Shown here: one piece after another, positions 35,201 to 41,493 of the stretch
Layout: every line of letters starts with the position of its first letter
How positions within the stretch are numbered: the first letter of the stretch is position 1
Assembly: GCA_032158295.1 (NCBI GenBank)
Contig: CM063255.1
Location: forward strand, 4,059,501-4,123,500
Source: Pycnopodia helianthoides
Taxonomy: Eukaryota > Echinodermata > Asteroidea > Forcipulatida > Asteriidae
Reading direction: 5' to 3'
Length of the DNA stretch: 64,000 bases
Notes under the pieces: generated by a model
What the model saw: only the letters and a program-made list of their open reading frames with translations
Databases searched by the model: none
What the model was told of the DNA's origin: nothing
Position numbers and translations under genes: made by a program

Positions 35201-36776
35201 CATTTTGTTGATTTGTTGATATTATCATTATTTTTTTTTAAGATTGTTTTTATCTCGAATATACCAGTATTAAAATGATCGAATTTAAAAACAAAAGTAA
35301 TTGAAAAGAGGACATTGAGTCGTCGATTGAAAATTTTCACGAAAGAAAATAATTGTTGAAAACAAAAAAAAACATGTTTGCCACACTCACCTACATCGTC
35401 AATGGTTTTAAAAATAGTTGCAAAGAGTGACTTTGCAGATGCAATTAATCAAGAGAATCGTAAAAAAGAAAAGAACACAAAATATTTTTAATTATACTAA
35501 GTGCTAAATTAATTTAAAAAGTTGACTCACCATCGCTTCGTTTTCCAAGCAGATCAAATGGTGCAATGCCGGTCAGCTTCTGTCTTTTGGATTGTTCTTT
35601 TAAATAAAAGGTGACAAAAGGGTGAGGGGTAAGAACAGTTGTTTTAAAGTATGTGCTACAATTGGTTTTTGGAAAATTGTAAACCCACCCCCCCCCTCCC
35701 GTCTTCTCACCTAAATTTGTTTGTAAAGGTTGTAAATGTTTGCTCCCCTAAAGTTTATCTGATTCAGAAAGAGAAGCGTGGACTACAGTTTCGATTCAAG
35801 TTGCACCTCTCCCTCTTGAATTTGTCATACATTAAAGAAATTGTAATTGACAAACAAATGAATAAAATGTATTCAAATCGGATTTGGATATTGTATTTTA
35901 TGTCTTTGTTTTTCCCCCGATGTCTTCCCCTACCATTTCTTCCTCTTTGAGGATAGGTCTCAAATAGGTAGTAATTTTTGAAACTTTGGCATGTTTTGTC
36001 AAATCTCTTCATACCATAGCTTCGATTCCAATAAGTTGATTTGGTAGAGTATTTTATTGTACGCAAGTTTCCAATGCATTTGTGTTTTCTTCTTTTAATG
36101 AACTAATATGCAATGTTAATCAAATTCAGGATTCTTTAACGACTCCGCCCTTCAATCAACACTTGGAGAGAGTTGAGAGAAACTACTCTGCCGTGACTGA
36201 GTCCTGCAATTTGACCGAGTAATATTGCAGGGTCACAAACACTTCCGGAGTAAGATGGATCATCTTGTTCCAGGGAAAAAAAACTGTTTGCTTCGCACCT
36301 TCCAGACACCCGGGGGAAAGTTCGAGCGGTGAGTGGCAGACTGCAAGAGTGTTCGAAGTCAACAAACATGCCATTTGAACATAAACGCATTTTCACCGTA
36401 AACGCGTATTTTGGTTTTCTTTTCTCTTTCTCAAAAAACGGTACTGCGTAAAAACACAGCATCTTTGTGTCTATACACTTTCTGCCATTATCAAAATAAC
36501 TTAAAACTCCTAAATTGCACAAGTAGTAGTGCATTAATAATCAGTTTAATACTAGGTGCGAAATATTTAAACCCGATGTTATATCGTTATTGCATTACCT
36601 TTTAGAGGGTTGTAGTCATACTGCTCTGTGTCTCTTATTGGCCAATCAACGATAGCCTTGCTGCTGTCCTCGTTCACCTTGCCCAATGGCGCGGCAGAAG
36701 ACAAACCGATGATAACGCTCAGCCACAGCGAACCAATCAGAACTATGCAATGGTTCGCAGCCATTTTAAACAGTAC
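14204..36776 (-). CDS. Multi-exon neuropeptide precursor, PPLN2-like (whole gene span, 3' end not found)
   Basis: Seen: an exon encoding a signal peptide is followed by at least 17 short exons, each carrying one related peptide with a TG-I-x-x-F-D-x-x core. Most peptides are bounded by Lys-Arg upstream and Gly-Lys-Arg downstream, and most begin with Gln. Joining the exons gives about 435 codons with an open frame throughout. Exon bounds in transcript order: 36776-36599, 35596-35531, 34597-34529, 34099-34031, 33094-33026, 32590-32522, 31592-31524, 31089-31021, 30651-30583, 30209-30141, 29334-29266, 28915-28847, 28558-28490, 19515-19451, 18912-18855, 17558-17493, 15266-15198, 14260-14204. Known of the class: such precursors enter the secretory pathway, are cut by prohormone convertases, amidated by PAM and released from neurons. 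Inferred: the core motif and copy number fit the echinoderm pedal-peptide/orcokinin-like precursor 2; that family name is from recall. The terminal exon, stop codon and 3' UTR were not identified and may lie below 14.2 kb. Confidence 0.88.
14849..14939. repeat. Perfect 28-bp hairpin in the last recognised intron
   Basis: gcagcacacgtcggctatgg (from 14849) is matched exactly by the reverse complement ending at 14939. The arms are 28 bp with no mismatch, around a 35-nt loop that itself pairs weakly (aaggat with tccttt-like bases). Confidence 0.9.
15198..15266 (-). CDS. Neuropeptide exon without C-terminal cleavage site (GSLTGIPAFDLLNVKND)
   Basis: A 69-nt phase-1/phase-1 exon with acceptor TTTTTTATCAG|AT and donor GATG|GTAAAT. 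It encodes DEEE-KR then GSLTGIPAFDLLNVKND. The GKR of sister exons is replaced by NVK, so there is no amidation glycine and no dibasic site. The product should run on into the next exon's residues. Confidence 0.83.
15400..15615 (+). mobile_element. LINE 3' end fragment
   Basis: A short frame ends TSLKTHLFEQ and a stop, the hallmark C-terminus of CR1/L2-like reverse transcriptases. A tail with gctctataaatatatttatt follows. Upstream coding sequence is missing or decayed. Confidence 0.55.
15936..16220. mobile_element. Inverted-repeat element (family D), partial copy
   Basis: Shares catatttgatgagaaat, gtttatcgctcagtgagcgt and gatggccgatcgatctcaaa with the full copies at 25555 and 41083. The left part is missing. 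Confidence 0.75.
16221..17492. other. Intron sequence, no feature recognised
   Basis: Between neuropeptide exons. It includes a poly-T run near 16965-16988. No additional peptide exon was found here. Confidence 0.4.
17493..17558 (-). CDS. Neuropeptide exon (AYLTGIPAFDLM-amide)
   Basis: A 66-nt phase-1/phase-1 exon with strong splice sites (ATCCAAACAG|AT and TACG|GTAAGT). It encodes DEA-KR, AYLTGIPAFDLM, GKR-DY. The peptide starts with Ala, so no pyroglutamate is expected. Amidation at Met is expected from the Gly. Confidence 0.85.
18573..18685. repeat. AAAC tetranucleotide-rich tract
   Basis: Imperfect (CAAA)n on the plus strand, the complement of the GTTT units at 13 kb. Confidence 0.8.
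18855..18912 (-). CDS. Neuropeptide exon, divergent or decaying (ALFTGIPAFAMF core)
   Basis: The frame reads HERALFTGIPAFAMFGNRT. The acceptor (CTTTTGTTTTGAACGGAG|CAT) enters in phase 0 and the only donor (ACTA|GTGGCA) exits in phase 1. It is 58 nt long and complementary to the 65-nt exon upstream: together 123 nt, an exact 41 codons. Processing signals are poor: Glu-Arg stands where Lys-Arg is expected, GNR replaces GKR, and the core Asp is Ala. Phase fit argues that it is used; weak sites argue that it may be a relic. Confidence 0.5.
18942..19106. repeat. 57-bp minisatellite, about 3 copies
   Basis: Units start at 18942, 18999 and 19056, each with gaacaatcaaatacaacag. The first two are identical over their length; the third has a small deletion. 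Because 57 is divisible by 3, both strands show repeated open frames, which are not taken as coding. Confidence 0.92.
19451..19515 (-). CDS. Neuropeptide exon, divergent (AIPTGIQAFDMV-amide), unusual phase
   Basis: A good acceptor (TACCTTCCAG|AC) opens a frame encoding DNA-KR, AIPTGIQAFDMV, GKR-AN. The only suitable donor is AAC|GTCGAG, which is weak and leaves the exon 65 nt long, ending in phase 0 instead of phase 1. This would break the frame if joined to the 17.5-kb exon. It restores the frame if joined to the 58-nt exon at 18855-18912. It is either a real exon of an M/N pair with unusual phase or a decaying exon that is skipped. Confidence 0.65.
19758..20145. mobile_element. Inverted-repeat element (family E), copy 1
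   Basis: Starts ttaaagacactggacacc and ends accaatagtgtccagtgcc then tttaa. Inner blocks such as gtcgtcgaagttgcgagata and gagggagccgtttctcacag are shared with 26748-27123 and 43361-43706. About 390 bp, non-coding. Confidence 0.88.
20505..20612. mobile_element. Partial copy of a palindromic element (family F)
   Basis: aagcagcgctatgatcttgg then gccc matches one end of the element at 28051-28236. Internal tgctgagcagaaat is also shared in type. Confidence 0.5.
21580..21775 (+). mobile_element. Probable LINE 3' tail
   Basis: The sequence ends with a tattattattattatt run after gtgctatatgaatata, as in LINE 3' UTRs. An upstream frame resembles FKGTFKKLI. Weak and degenerate. Confidence 0.35.
21776..24102. 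other. Long-intron sequence, no gene seen
   Basis: Part of the intron of about 9 kb. At 22990-23260 a patch (aaagcgccctttcgtcaaga, then gaggttgttccacatttggg) has the look of a dispersed repeat, family not identified. At 23337-23362 there is a short TTG run. No peptide exon was found. Confidence 0.35.
24103..24435. mobile_element. Inverted-repeat element (family C), copy 2, opposite orientation
   Basis: Bounded by caacctcgtccccatgg and ctggggacgaggtt. Reads as the reverse complement of the copies at 9142 and 40647. Confidence 0.85.
25555..25927. mobile_element. Inverted-repeat element (family D), full copy
   Basis: Starts ttaaaggaacattaca and ends tgtaatgttcctttaa, a clean terminal inverted repeat. 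373 bp, reverse orientation relative to 41083-41493. Confidence 0.88.
26748..27123. mobile_element. Inverted-repeat element (family E), copy 2
   Basis: Same blocks and orientation as 19758-20145, ending gtgtccagtgcctttaa. It carries a short deletion relative to the first copy. Confidence 0.88.
27124..28050. other. Intron sequence with long T runs, no feature recognised
   Basis: Poly-T stretches lie at 27300-27325 and 27902-27930, the latter followed by a G run. No exon was found. Confidence 0.4.
28051..28236. mobile_element. Palindromic element (family F)
   Basis: gcccaatttcatagagctgc then ttaagcag at the left is mirrored by cttaagcagctctatga at the right. About 185 bp, non-coding. Confidence 0.65.
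28490..28558 (-). CDS. Neuropeptide exon 12 of array, variant (QRLTGISPFDLV-amide)
   Basis: A 69-nt phase-1/phase-1 exon with linker DAIF, a Lys-Arg site, then QRLTGISPFDLV and GKR-SD. It is the last exon of the homogeneous set before the long intron. The Ser and terminal Val changes make it intermediate between the array peptides and the diversified 3' peptides. Confidence 0.88.
28847..28915 (-). CDS. Neuropeptide exon 11 of array (QRLTGIAPFDLL-amide)
   Basis: A 69-nt phase-1/phase-1 exon. The linker is DAVF, the upstream cleavage site is Lys-Lys, and QRLTGIAPFDLL with GKR-SD follows. Acceptor ATCTTTAG|AT and donor G|GTGAGTTTAC. Confidence 0.88.
29266..29334 (-). CDS. Neuropeptide exon 10 of array (QRLTGIAPFDLL-amide)
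   Basis: A 69-nt phase-1/phase-1 exon encoding EEQSKR, QRLTGIAPFDLL, GKR-SD. It combines the EEQS linker of K-type exons with an R-type peptide, so it may predate the split into the two amplified types. Confidence 0.89.
30141..30209 (-). CDS. Neuropeptide exon 9 of array (QKLTGIAPFDLL-amide)
   Basis: A 69-nt phase-1/phase-1 exon encoding EEQSKR, QKLTGIAPFDLL, GKR-SD. The cleavage arginine is AGA here where sister exons use CGA. Splice sites are strong (TTTTTTTAG|AA and G|GTGAGTTATT). Confidence 0.89.
30583..30651 (-). CDS. Neuropeptide exon 8 of array (QKLTGIAPFDLL-amide)
   Basis: A 69-nt phase-1/phase-1 exon with acceptor TTCCTTTTAG|AA and donor ACG|GTGAGT. It encodes EEQSKR, QKLTGIAPFDLL, GKR-SD. 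It lies 438 bp from exon 7, which fits a shorter, older cassette spacing outside the 1.5-kb repeats. Confidence 0.89.
31021..31089 (-). CDS. Neuropeptide exon 7 of array, variant (QKLTGIPPFDLL-amide)
   Basis: A 69-nt phase-1/phase-1 exon with standard splice sites. Two changes set it apart: the upstream dibasic site is Lys-Lys instead of Lys-Arg, and the core reads TGIPP instead of TGIAP (GCA to CCA). The downstream GKR is intact, so an amidated variant peptide is still expected if the KK site is cut. Confidence 0.88.
31524..31592 (-). CDS. Neuropeptide exon 6 of array (QRLTGIAPFDLL-amide)
   Basis: A 69-nt phase-1/phase-1 exon encoding EEFSKR, QRLTGIAPFDLL, GKR-SD. It is the R-type member of the first 1.5-kb unit, 1502 bp from the matching exon at 33026. 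Confidence 0.9.
32108..32191. repeat. Intronic hairpin at the site of a missing third exon, unit 1
   Basis: Arms of about 32 bp (32111-32142 and 32157-32188) are almost perfectly complementary, with a 14-nt loop. The preceding sequence matches the approach to the donor of true exons (tttttaatt, tactgagttaaa), but the exon is absent and the hairpin stands in its place. Confidence 0.85.
32522..32590 (-). CDS. Neuropeptide exon 5 of array (QKLTGIAPFDLL-amide)
   Basis: A 69-nt phase-1/phase-1 exon encoding EEQSKR, QKLTGIAPFDLL, GKR-SD, with acceptor TTTTTTAG|AA and donor G|GTGAGTCAAC. It is the K-type member of the second 1.5-kb unit, 1509 bp from its counterpart at 34031. Confidence 0.9.
33026..33094 (-). 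CDS. Neuropeptide exon 4 of array (QRLTGIAPFDLL-amide)
   Basis: A 69-nt phase-1/phase-1 exon encoding EEFSKR, QRLTGIAPFDLL, GKR-SD. Splice sites match those of the exon at 34529-34597, and the surrounding intron is nearly identical over hundreds of bases. It is the R-type member of the second 1.5-kb unit. Confidence 0.9.
33624..33707. repeat. Intronic hairpin at the site of a missing third exon, unit 2
   Basis: Same inverted repeat as near 32.15 kb, with one arm change (aagctggttgg for aagctagttgg). It lies about 1.5 kb from the first copy, as expected from the tandem array. Confidence 0.85.
34031..34099 (-). CDS. Neuropeptide exon 3 of array (QKLTGIAPFDLL-amide)
   Basis: A 69-nt phase-1/phase-1 exon with acceptor TTTTTTAG|AA and donor G|GTGAGTCAAC. 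It encodes EEQSKR, QKLTGIAPFDLL, GKR-SD. One silent change (AGT for AGC serine) marks it off from neighbours. It is the K-type member of the third 1.5-kb unit. Confidence 0.9.
34529..34597 (-). CDS. Neuropeptide exon 2 of array (QRLTGIAPFDLL-amide)
   Basis: A 69-nt phase-1/phase-1 exon. Acceptor TTTTTTTAG|AA and donor G|GTGAGTTAAT are both strong. It encodes EEFSKR, the peptide QRLTGIAPFDLL, then GKR-SD. This is the R-type partner of the K/R pair in the third 1.5-kb repeat unit. Confidence 0.9.
35121..35204. repeat. Intronic hairpin at the site of a missing third exon, unit 3
   Basis: Third copy of the inverted repeat, about 1.5 kb from the second, with intact arms around a short loop. Confidence 0.85.
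35531..35596 (-). CDS. Neuropeptide exon 1 of array (QKLTGIAPFDLL-amide)
   Basis: A 66-nt exon, phase 1 in and out, encoding E-QSKR-QKLTGIAPFDLL-GKR-SD. The donor is G|GTGAGT. The acceptor differs from all sister exons: the usual TTTAG|AAGAAC has changed to TTTAAAAG|AAC, so the usable AG lies 3 nt further in. The exon loses one Glu codon but keeps frame. The K-type peptide sequence is otherwise standard. Confidence 0.88.
36136..36598. other. First intron of the peptide part, no feature recognised
   Basis: Sequence from 35597 to 36598 separates the signal exon from the first peptide exon. The open frames here lack splice support and I regard them as chance. Confidence 0.4.
36599..36776 (-). 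CDS. Neuropeptide precursor exon: 5' UTR end, start codon and signal peptide
   Basis: The start codon is at 36764-36762 and 55 codons follow before a phase-1 donor (AAAG|GTAATG). The first 24 residues are MAANHCIVLIGSLWLSVIIG plus LSSA: a short polar start, a hydrophobic core and a small-residue Ser-Ser-Ala cut site before Ala-Pro. The rest is an acidic pro-region containing EDSSK and DWPIRDTEQYDYNPLK, with no dibasic pair. Upstream of the ATG, 12 nt of leader are preceded by a pyrimidine run and CAATAG, a good splice acceptor, so at least one further non-coding exon probably lies above 36.8 kb. The donor phase matches the first peptide exon exactly: G plus AA gives Glu. Confidence 0.9.
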
Positions 36777-37199
36777 CTATTGAAAAAAAAAAAAAAAACA
36801 ACGACAAATAAACTGATGACCAAGAAGAAGAAGAAGAAGACAAAATTACTCGGCTATATTTTCCACTCAAATTTCAAGAATCTTTCTCCAATATTATTGA
36901 AGTTTTTATTGGCGTTGCACTTTGAAGGGAATGCGAGCCGCTAGAACGGAACAAAGTTCAACACTGACTTCATTGGTATAGAAGCTTTGTGATCGGATTA
37001 CATCCAGGGTGAATAATATTGGTGTTGCAATCGTGTGAACCTTTCACCGAAACAGGTGCATTTTAGAAAGAAAAAAAAACAGATGTGACTAAAGTATTAA
37101 ATCGTATAACGGTTCATCGACAGTGTTCTTCCGTACAGTTCTTCTGGCACACAGCGATCTGAACAAGTTTAAAACTGTGATGTGTATTATCGTACTTAC

Positions 37200-37310
37200 T
37201 GTGTTCTTTCCACGAGTTATATAACCAGCAATAGTATCAACAGAAAATATCAGCGTCTGACTTGTGGGAAATCCACACACAAAATGGTTTTGCAATGCCA
37301 GTGTGTGCAT
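37200..37310 (-). promoter_or_regulatory. Candidate upstream leader exon end with strong donor
   Basis: The acceptor just upstream of the start codon at 36764 implies a non-coding first exon. The nearest strong donor on this strand is GAACACA|GTAAGTACG at 37200. A TTATATAAC stretch lies at about 37217-37226, too close to the donor to be the TATA box of that exon. The left and right limits are arbitrary. Other leader positions are possible. Confidence 0.2.
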
Positions 37311-38729
37311 GCTATCTGAGTATCAACTTCTAAATGACGTGTTAAATAATTGATAATACTGGGAAACACTGAGTGATGACGTGGTATGAAGCTCTCTCTC
37401 TTTCTCTCTTTCCAGTAGCTGTTCAAAAATCAACCTGATAACTAATTAAACCGGTCAAAGGTCGACTGGGGAGTAATTGGTAGCAGGCGGCAGACGACCG
37501 ATCACACGGAAACTGTATCTAATAATCATGAAACACAAATTATGACAACAGGTGCACAATCACAAACGGTACACTGCAGACATTACACCTCGAGGCATAT
37601 GTCATTTTCGCCTGGGGCGAAACAAAAATAACAATAAAAACAAATAAATAGAGTGGTGGGTAATTAAAATATACATTATCTGTTTATATTGAAAGCTCCT
37701 TTGATGTGGGGTAATGAGCTTAAGTTAATGACAGCAAACCCGCCGCTACCGCGAAAGAGACAATTAGCTAGGACTGGGGCCTTTTTATAGGGATACATGG
37801 TTCCAAGGAATAAGATGATGCTACAAAGCCTAAATATTTTTTCCCAATTCAGAATTGGGTCACACCTCGGTAGGCCTAATGACCTCGATTTTTTTTTTCG
37901 CAATTCATATCTAAAAAGCTTCCTTTTTATTAAAGTGGTAATGGTAGTAGTAAGCAGCTTGTGAAATTATTTCGTCTGAATTGCCCCCGTTGATTAGAAT
38001 GATAGAAAGTCGAAACATTTGAATCCCCCCAAAAAAATTCACCACAAGGCGAGTTTTGGAGACTCAATTTTTCCGTGGTGTTCGTTTGTGAATGCTGCAG
38101 CTGGTGATACGGTCGGTGCCCGCACAGCCACCTCGCCACACGTGGATTGATTTGACGCTTGAGTGAAATACTGTGACCGTTTTGATGTTTTATTTGTGTG
38201 TATTTATTTATTTGTTCTTTTCAGATGTGACTTTCATTGTATCTGAATTTGTATACCTATAGCTCTAAATCATCAATACTTTGACAGCTTTACCAATATA
38301 TGACCATGTATACCTTTCAATACCCTGCGTTAAGCAAGGGGCAGTAGCGGAAGGCACATTTTTCTTCTTCCCAATAACATAAGAACCGTTCGGTCAAATT
38401 AAGTCAAACTCCATAATGTCCTCTATTAGAACACCATCTTTGAGATTGTGTAGTTATCCATTGGTTGAGTTCATTAACAGGTCAACTTGACAGACTCAGT
38501 TGCCCTATACTTCAAAGTGTCTTCCAAAGAGCCACACTGTGCACTCCTCTCCTCTATTGTTTGCATCCCTGTGGAGACATATTTTTGTTCTTTCCTTTGT
38601 CCCTGTAGTTAAGAATCTCCCGTAGACTTTGTCCACAAAATTCCTTGTGGAGCAGCCCAGTCTTTAGAATTTCCCTATGGAGACACTCTGTTATCCCTTT
38701 TCTGTTTTGTTCTCGGTCTCCATGAGGAA

Positions 38730-38915
38730 GTGGATATGAAATCACCCCCTCCCCCATTCCTCTGCCCATCACCAACTCCCCCGTCCACTCCAACAACCAT
38801 CCCACACCCCACCCACACCCAAGTGGATATGAAATCACTCCCCCCCCCCACCCATTCCTCTGCCCATCACCAACTCCCCCGTCCACTCCAACAACCATCC
38901 CACACCCCCAACCCA
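38730..38915. repeat. 93-bp tandem duplication, C-rich
   Basis: gtggatatgaaatcac begins at 38730 and again at 38823, with matching cctctgcccatcaccaactc blocks. Two copies. Confidence 0.9.
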
Positions 38916-40190
38916 CACCCCCAACCCACACACACCACAAACAGACCTAATTGCCCTATAATTAAAAGTGCCTTACAATGAGGTATATTAGCTGTCAGCT
39001 AGATATTTGTTGAGAGCCTTGTCTCGCAGAAACAAGTAATATTAATACAACACCAATATTGCTTTTATACAACTTGATTGGTTTGTATGAAACGCTTAGA
39101 ATATTATTGTTAAACCATTACAAAGAATTTACTGTTTTCCTCAGAATCCGAGCCAATGCTGAGACATATCCGATCACCTTGATTGGTTTTAAAAGCAAAT
39201 CATGTCATAAACATTATTAAAACCGATTAAGAGCCATTTCGCGTACAATACTTGACAGAATAATATGTGTCCACGGTCAACAACAAAAATGGTTGTTGAT
39301 ATCCAGTTGCCATAGTAACGGGCCATTTTGTTTGGGGCATTTTGGGCCAATTGGGGGTCCTGAAAACTGTTTTTTAGCTTATATTTAAAAGTTTATATAG
39401 CCAAAATGCAAATTGTCTTCACAAAACCATTTGTATCATTACAATCCTTGCCTTACCTAGGAAACAATAATGTTATGATTGTCACCACTTGCCAGGGGTC
39501 TCCGAATGTTTTCCTTTTTGGCTGTGATTAGGGCCAACTTTATATTTATATATATATATATATATTTGTATGTGTCTGGTGAGAAAAGCTTCGGCAATTA
39601 CATCCTGTGGGACACTGTTGCCTCAATCATTGTATTTTTTTCCCCCAAACAGTCCGTTTTTAAGATTTCCCTCGATTTGAATCTGGCCCTCTCTCCTGAC
39701 CAGTGGGAGTAAAGATTTAAGGTAGTATAAGACCAGACACTCCAGTGAGTACCAAGGAGATCCCATTATGCCTGAGTGGGTAGCTATCAGAATACCCTAT
39801 TTGTTCTACATCTCACAAAGCTATAGCATTAGCGTGAGAATCAACGAAAGGCCTTGATTTACACTCAAACACCTTGAGATTCAGGGGTTCCAGGTTCAGA
39901 TAGACTGGTGGAACATTTACCTTGAAATCATCTGCAGAGTAGACAGAAGATGACTAACTCATCGGGAGACTTAAGCCACACTGCATCTCTTATCCCTGTG
40001 GAATACAGCCCGGGGGAGGCCCCGTTTTTTGTTTACCCTACGGTTATCCCGGCGCACTGTCACACTATCCCCGCCTGGGTCCCTATTCCACAGTGTTCCT
40101 GTTGCATGTTTCAAGACTACCCCAGGGTTTTACTGCTTACCCCTACTCCGGAGCAGGGGTGGCTATTCCTCGGGGTATGCCCACTTGCCG
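38916..40190. other. Intergenic, no gene seen
   Basis: Includes an AT dinucleotide run near 39541-39566. Short open frames only. Confidence 0.35.
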
Positions 40191-40240
40191 GGCAGACAGG
40201 GGGCAGACAGGGGGCAGACAGGGGGCAGACAGGGGGCAAA
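40191..40240. repeat. 12-bp tandem repeat, about 4 copies
   Basis: Repeats of gcagacaggggg, with no sign of coding use beyond chance frames. Confidence 0.9.
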
Positions 40241-40646
40241 GCGATCATAGTGTGAAAGGCCGACCGTTATTCCACGGGGTTGCCCACGGGGAATAGAGTA
40301 GTGTGAAAAGGGCTTTATAGTGCTTACTCTCAATACGAGTGGGTTGTCTTTGTCAACTCATCAATGCTTACCTCCTAATTCTATCCTCTACCCGTATAAG
40401 ACAGCTATACGTCTCCTAATGGAGTACTGCTGTAACATTTTGGGCAGGAGCTTTTGCCTGTCATCTTATCTTGATTAAAGTGAGTGCAGAAGCGTAGTGA
40501 TAATCTGGTTGGTGAAGAGTTGTGATCACCATGGGCCTAATCATTTACTTATTCTCTGTCTGTTCTGTAGATATGTTCATACTAGATGTTCCACCGACTA
40601 TCTAACCCGGTTCCTCAGACTATCAAGGTGCTTGATAGTAAACCCT

Positions 40647-40971
40647 CAACCTCGTACCCATGGTGTGTCGAGCAGTACGAGGTTGACCGCTCTCTCACCC
40701 TGGTATTGGATCATTTGTAATGGATACGTATTGCATACGTATGCAAATTAGATTAGTCTGATGGCTGCTTTTCGAAATTCACATCTTCGTCATGGTCTCG
40801 TGGTCCTGTACCAGATTTAATTGCTAGTTTGTACATTTGTTGCCGGCCGGCTGTTTTGACAAAGGTTAACATTTGGTTTTGTCCAATCACGGTTCGAGTA
40901 AAGAGTTTCCCTCCCAGGGTTTACTATTGTAAACATGGTTGGAAATAAAGTAAACCATGGGGACGAGGTTG
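40647..40971. mobile_element. Inverted-repeat element (family C), copy 3
   Basis: From caacctcgtacccatgg to ggggacgaggttg, in the same orientation as the copy at 9142. Confidence 0.85.
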
Positions 40972-41082
40972 AGTAAACCCTGGCTTTCTGCCTGTTCCCC
41001 ACGCATACACTCTAGTATTGTGAGATGTAGAACAAAGAGCCATTGTGCATAATTACGGTAGCCTTTCCTGATAGCTAATTAA

Positions 41083-41493
41083 AGGATCATTACAGAATTG
41101 GTAAGAAGAAAAAATGTAAAATATACTTTTTGATCACAGATTTACATCAAACTTACATGGTCTAATGATGATGCATGATAGTAGAAAATATCCTTTGAAA
41201 TATTTCTGTCTGAAACGCCATATTTGATGAGAAATTAATAAACTTACTTTCCGATTGGAGTTTATCGCTCAGTGAGCGTTTTATTCATTTTTTGAATCTG
41301 TATAATTTCATGCAAATGTGTAATCGGTTTTTCACTGTTTTCTCGTGACCCAGATGGCCGATCGATCTCAAACTTCTACAGGTTTGTCGGTTTTCTACTA
41401 TCATCAGACCGTGCAAGTGATTTATGTAAATCTGTGATCAAAAAGTACATTTTACAAGTTTTTTTCTTACCAACTCTGTAATGTTCCTTTAAT
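41083..41493. mobile_element. Inverted-repeat element (family D), full copy
   Basis: Starts taaaggatcattacagaatt and ends aactctgtaatgttccttta. A duplicated inner stretch (gatcacagatttacat and ctgtgatcaaaaagtac) lies near both ends and forms the inverted arms. Confidence 0.85.

Larger units (their letters stand above)
31021..35600 (-). repeat. Tandem array of about 1.5-kb units carrying paired neuropeptide exons
   Basis: K-type exons end at 31021, 32522, 34031 and 35531 and R-type exons at 31524, 33026 and 34529, giving periods of 1501, 1509, 1500 and 1502, 1503 bp. Intron sequence is nearly identical between units, including homopolymer-rich stretches that differ only in length. Each unit holds three marker copies (tttttatctcgaata, for example near 31390, 31848 and 32240), so it is built from three older cassettes of about 500 bp. 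Only two of the three cassettes keep an exon. Confidence 0.93.
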
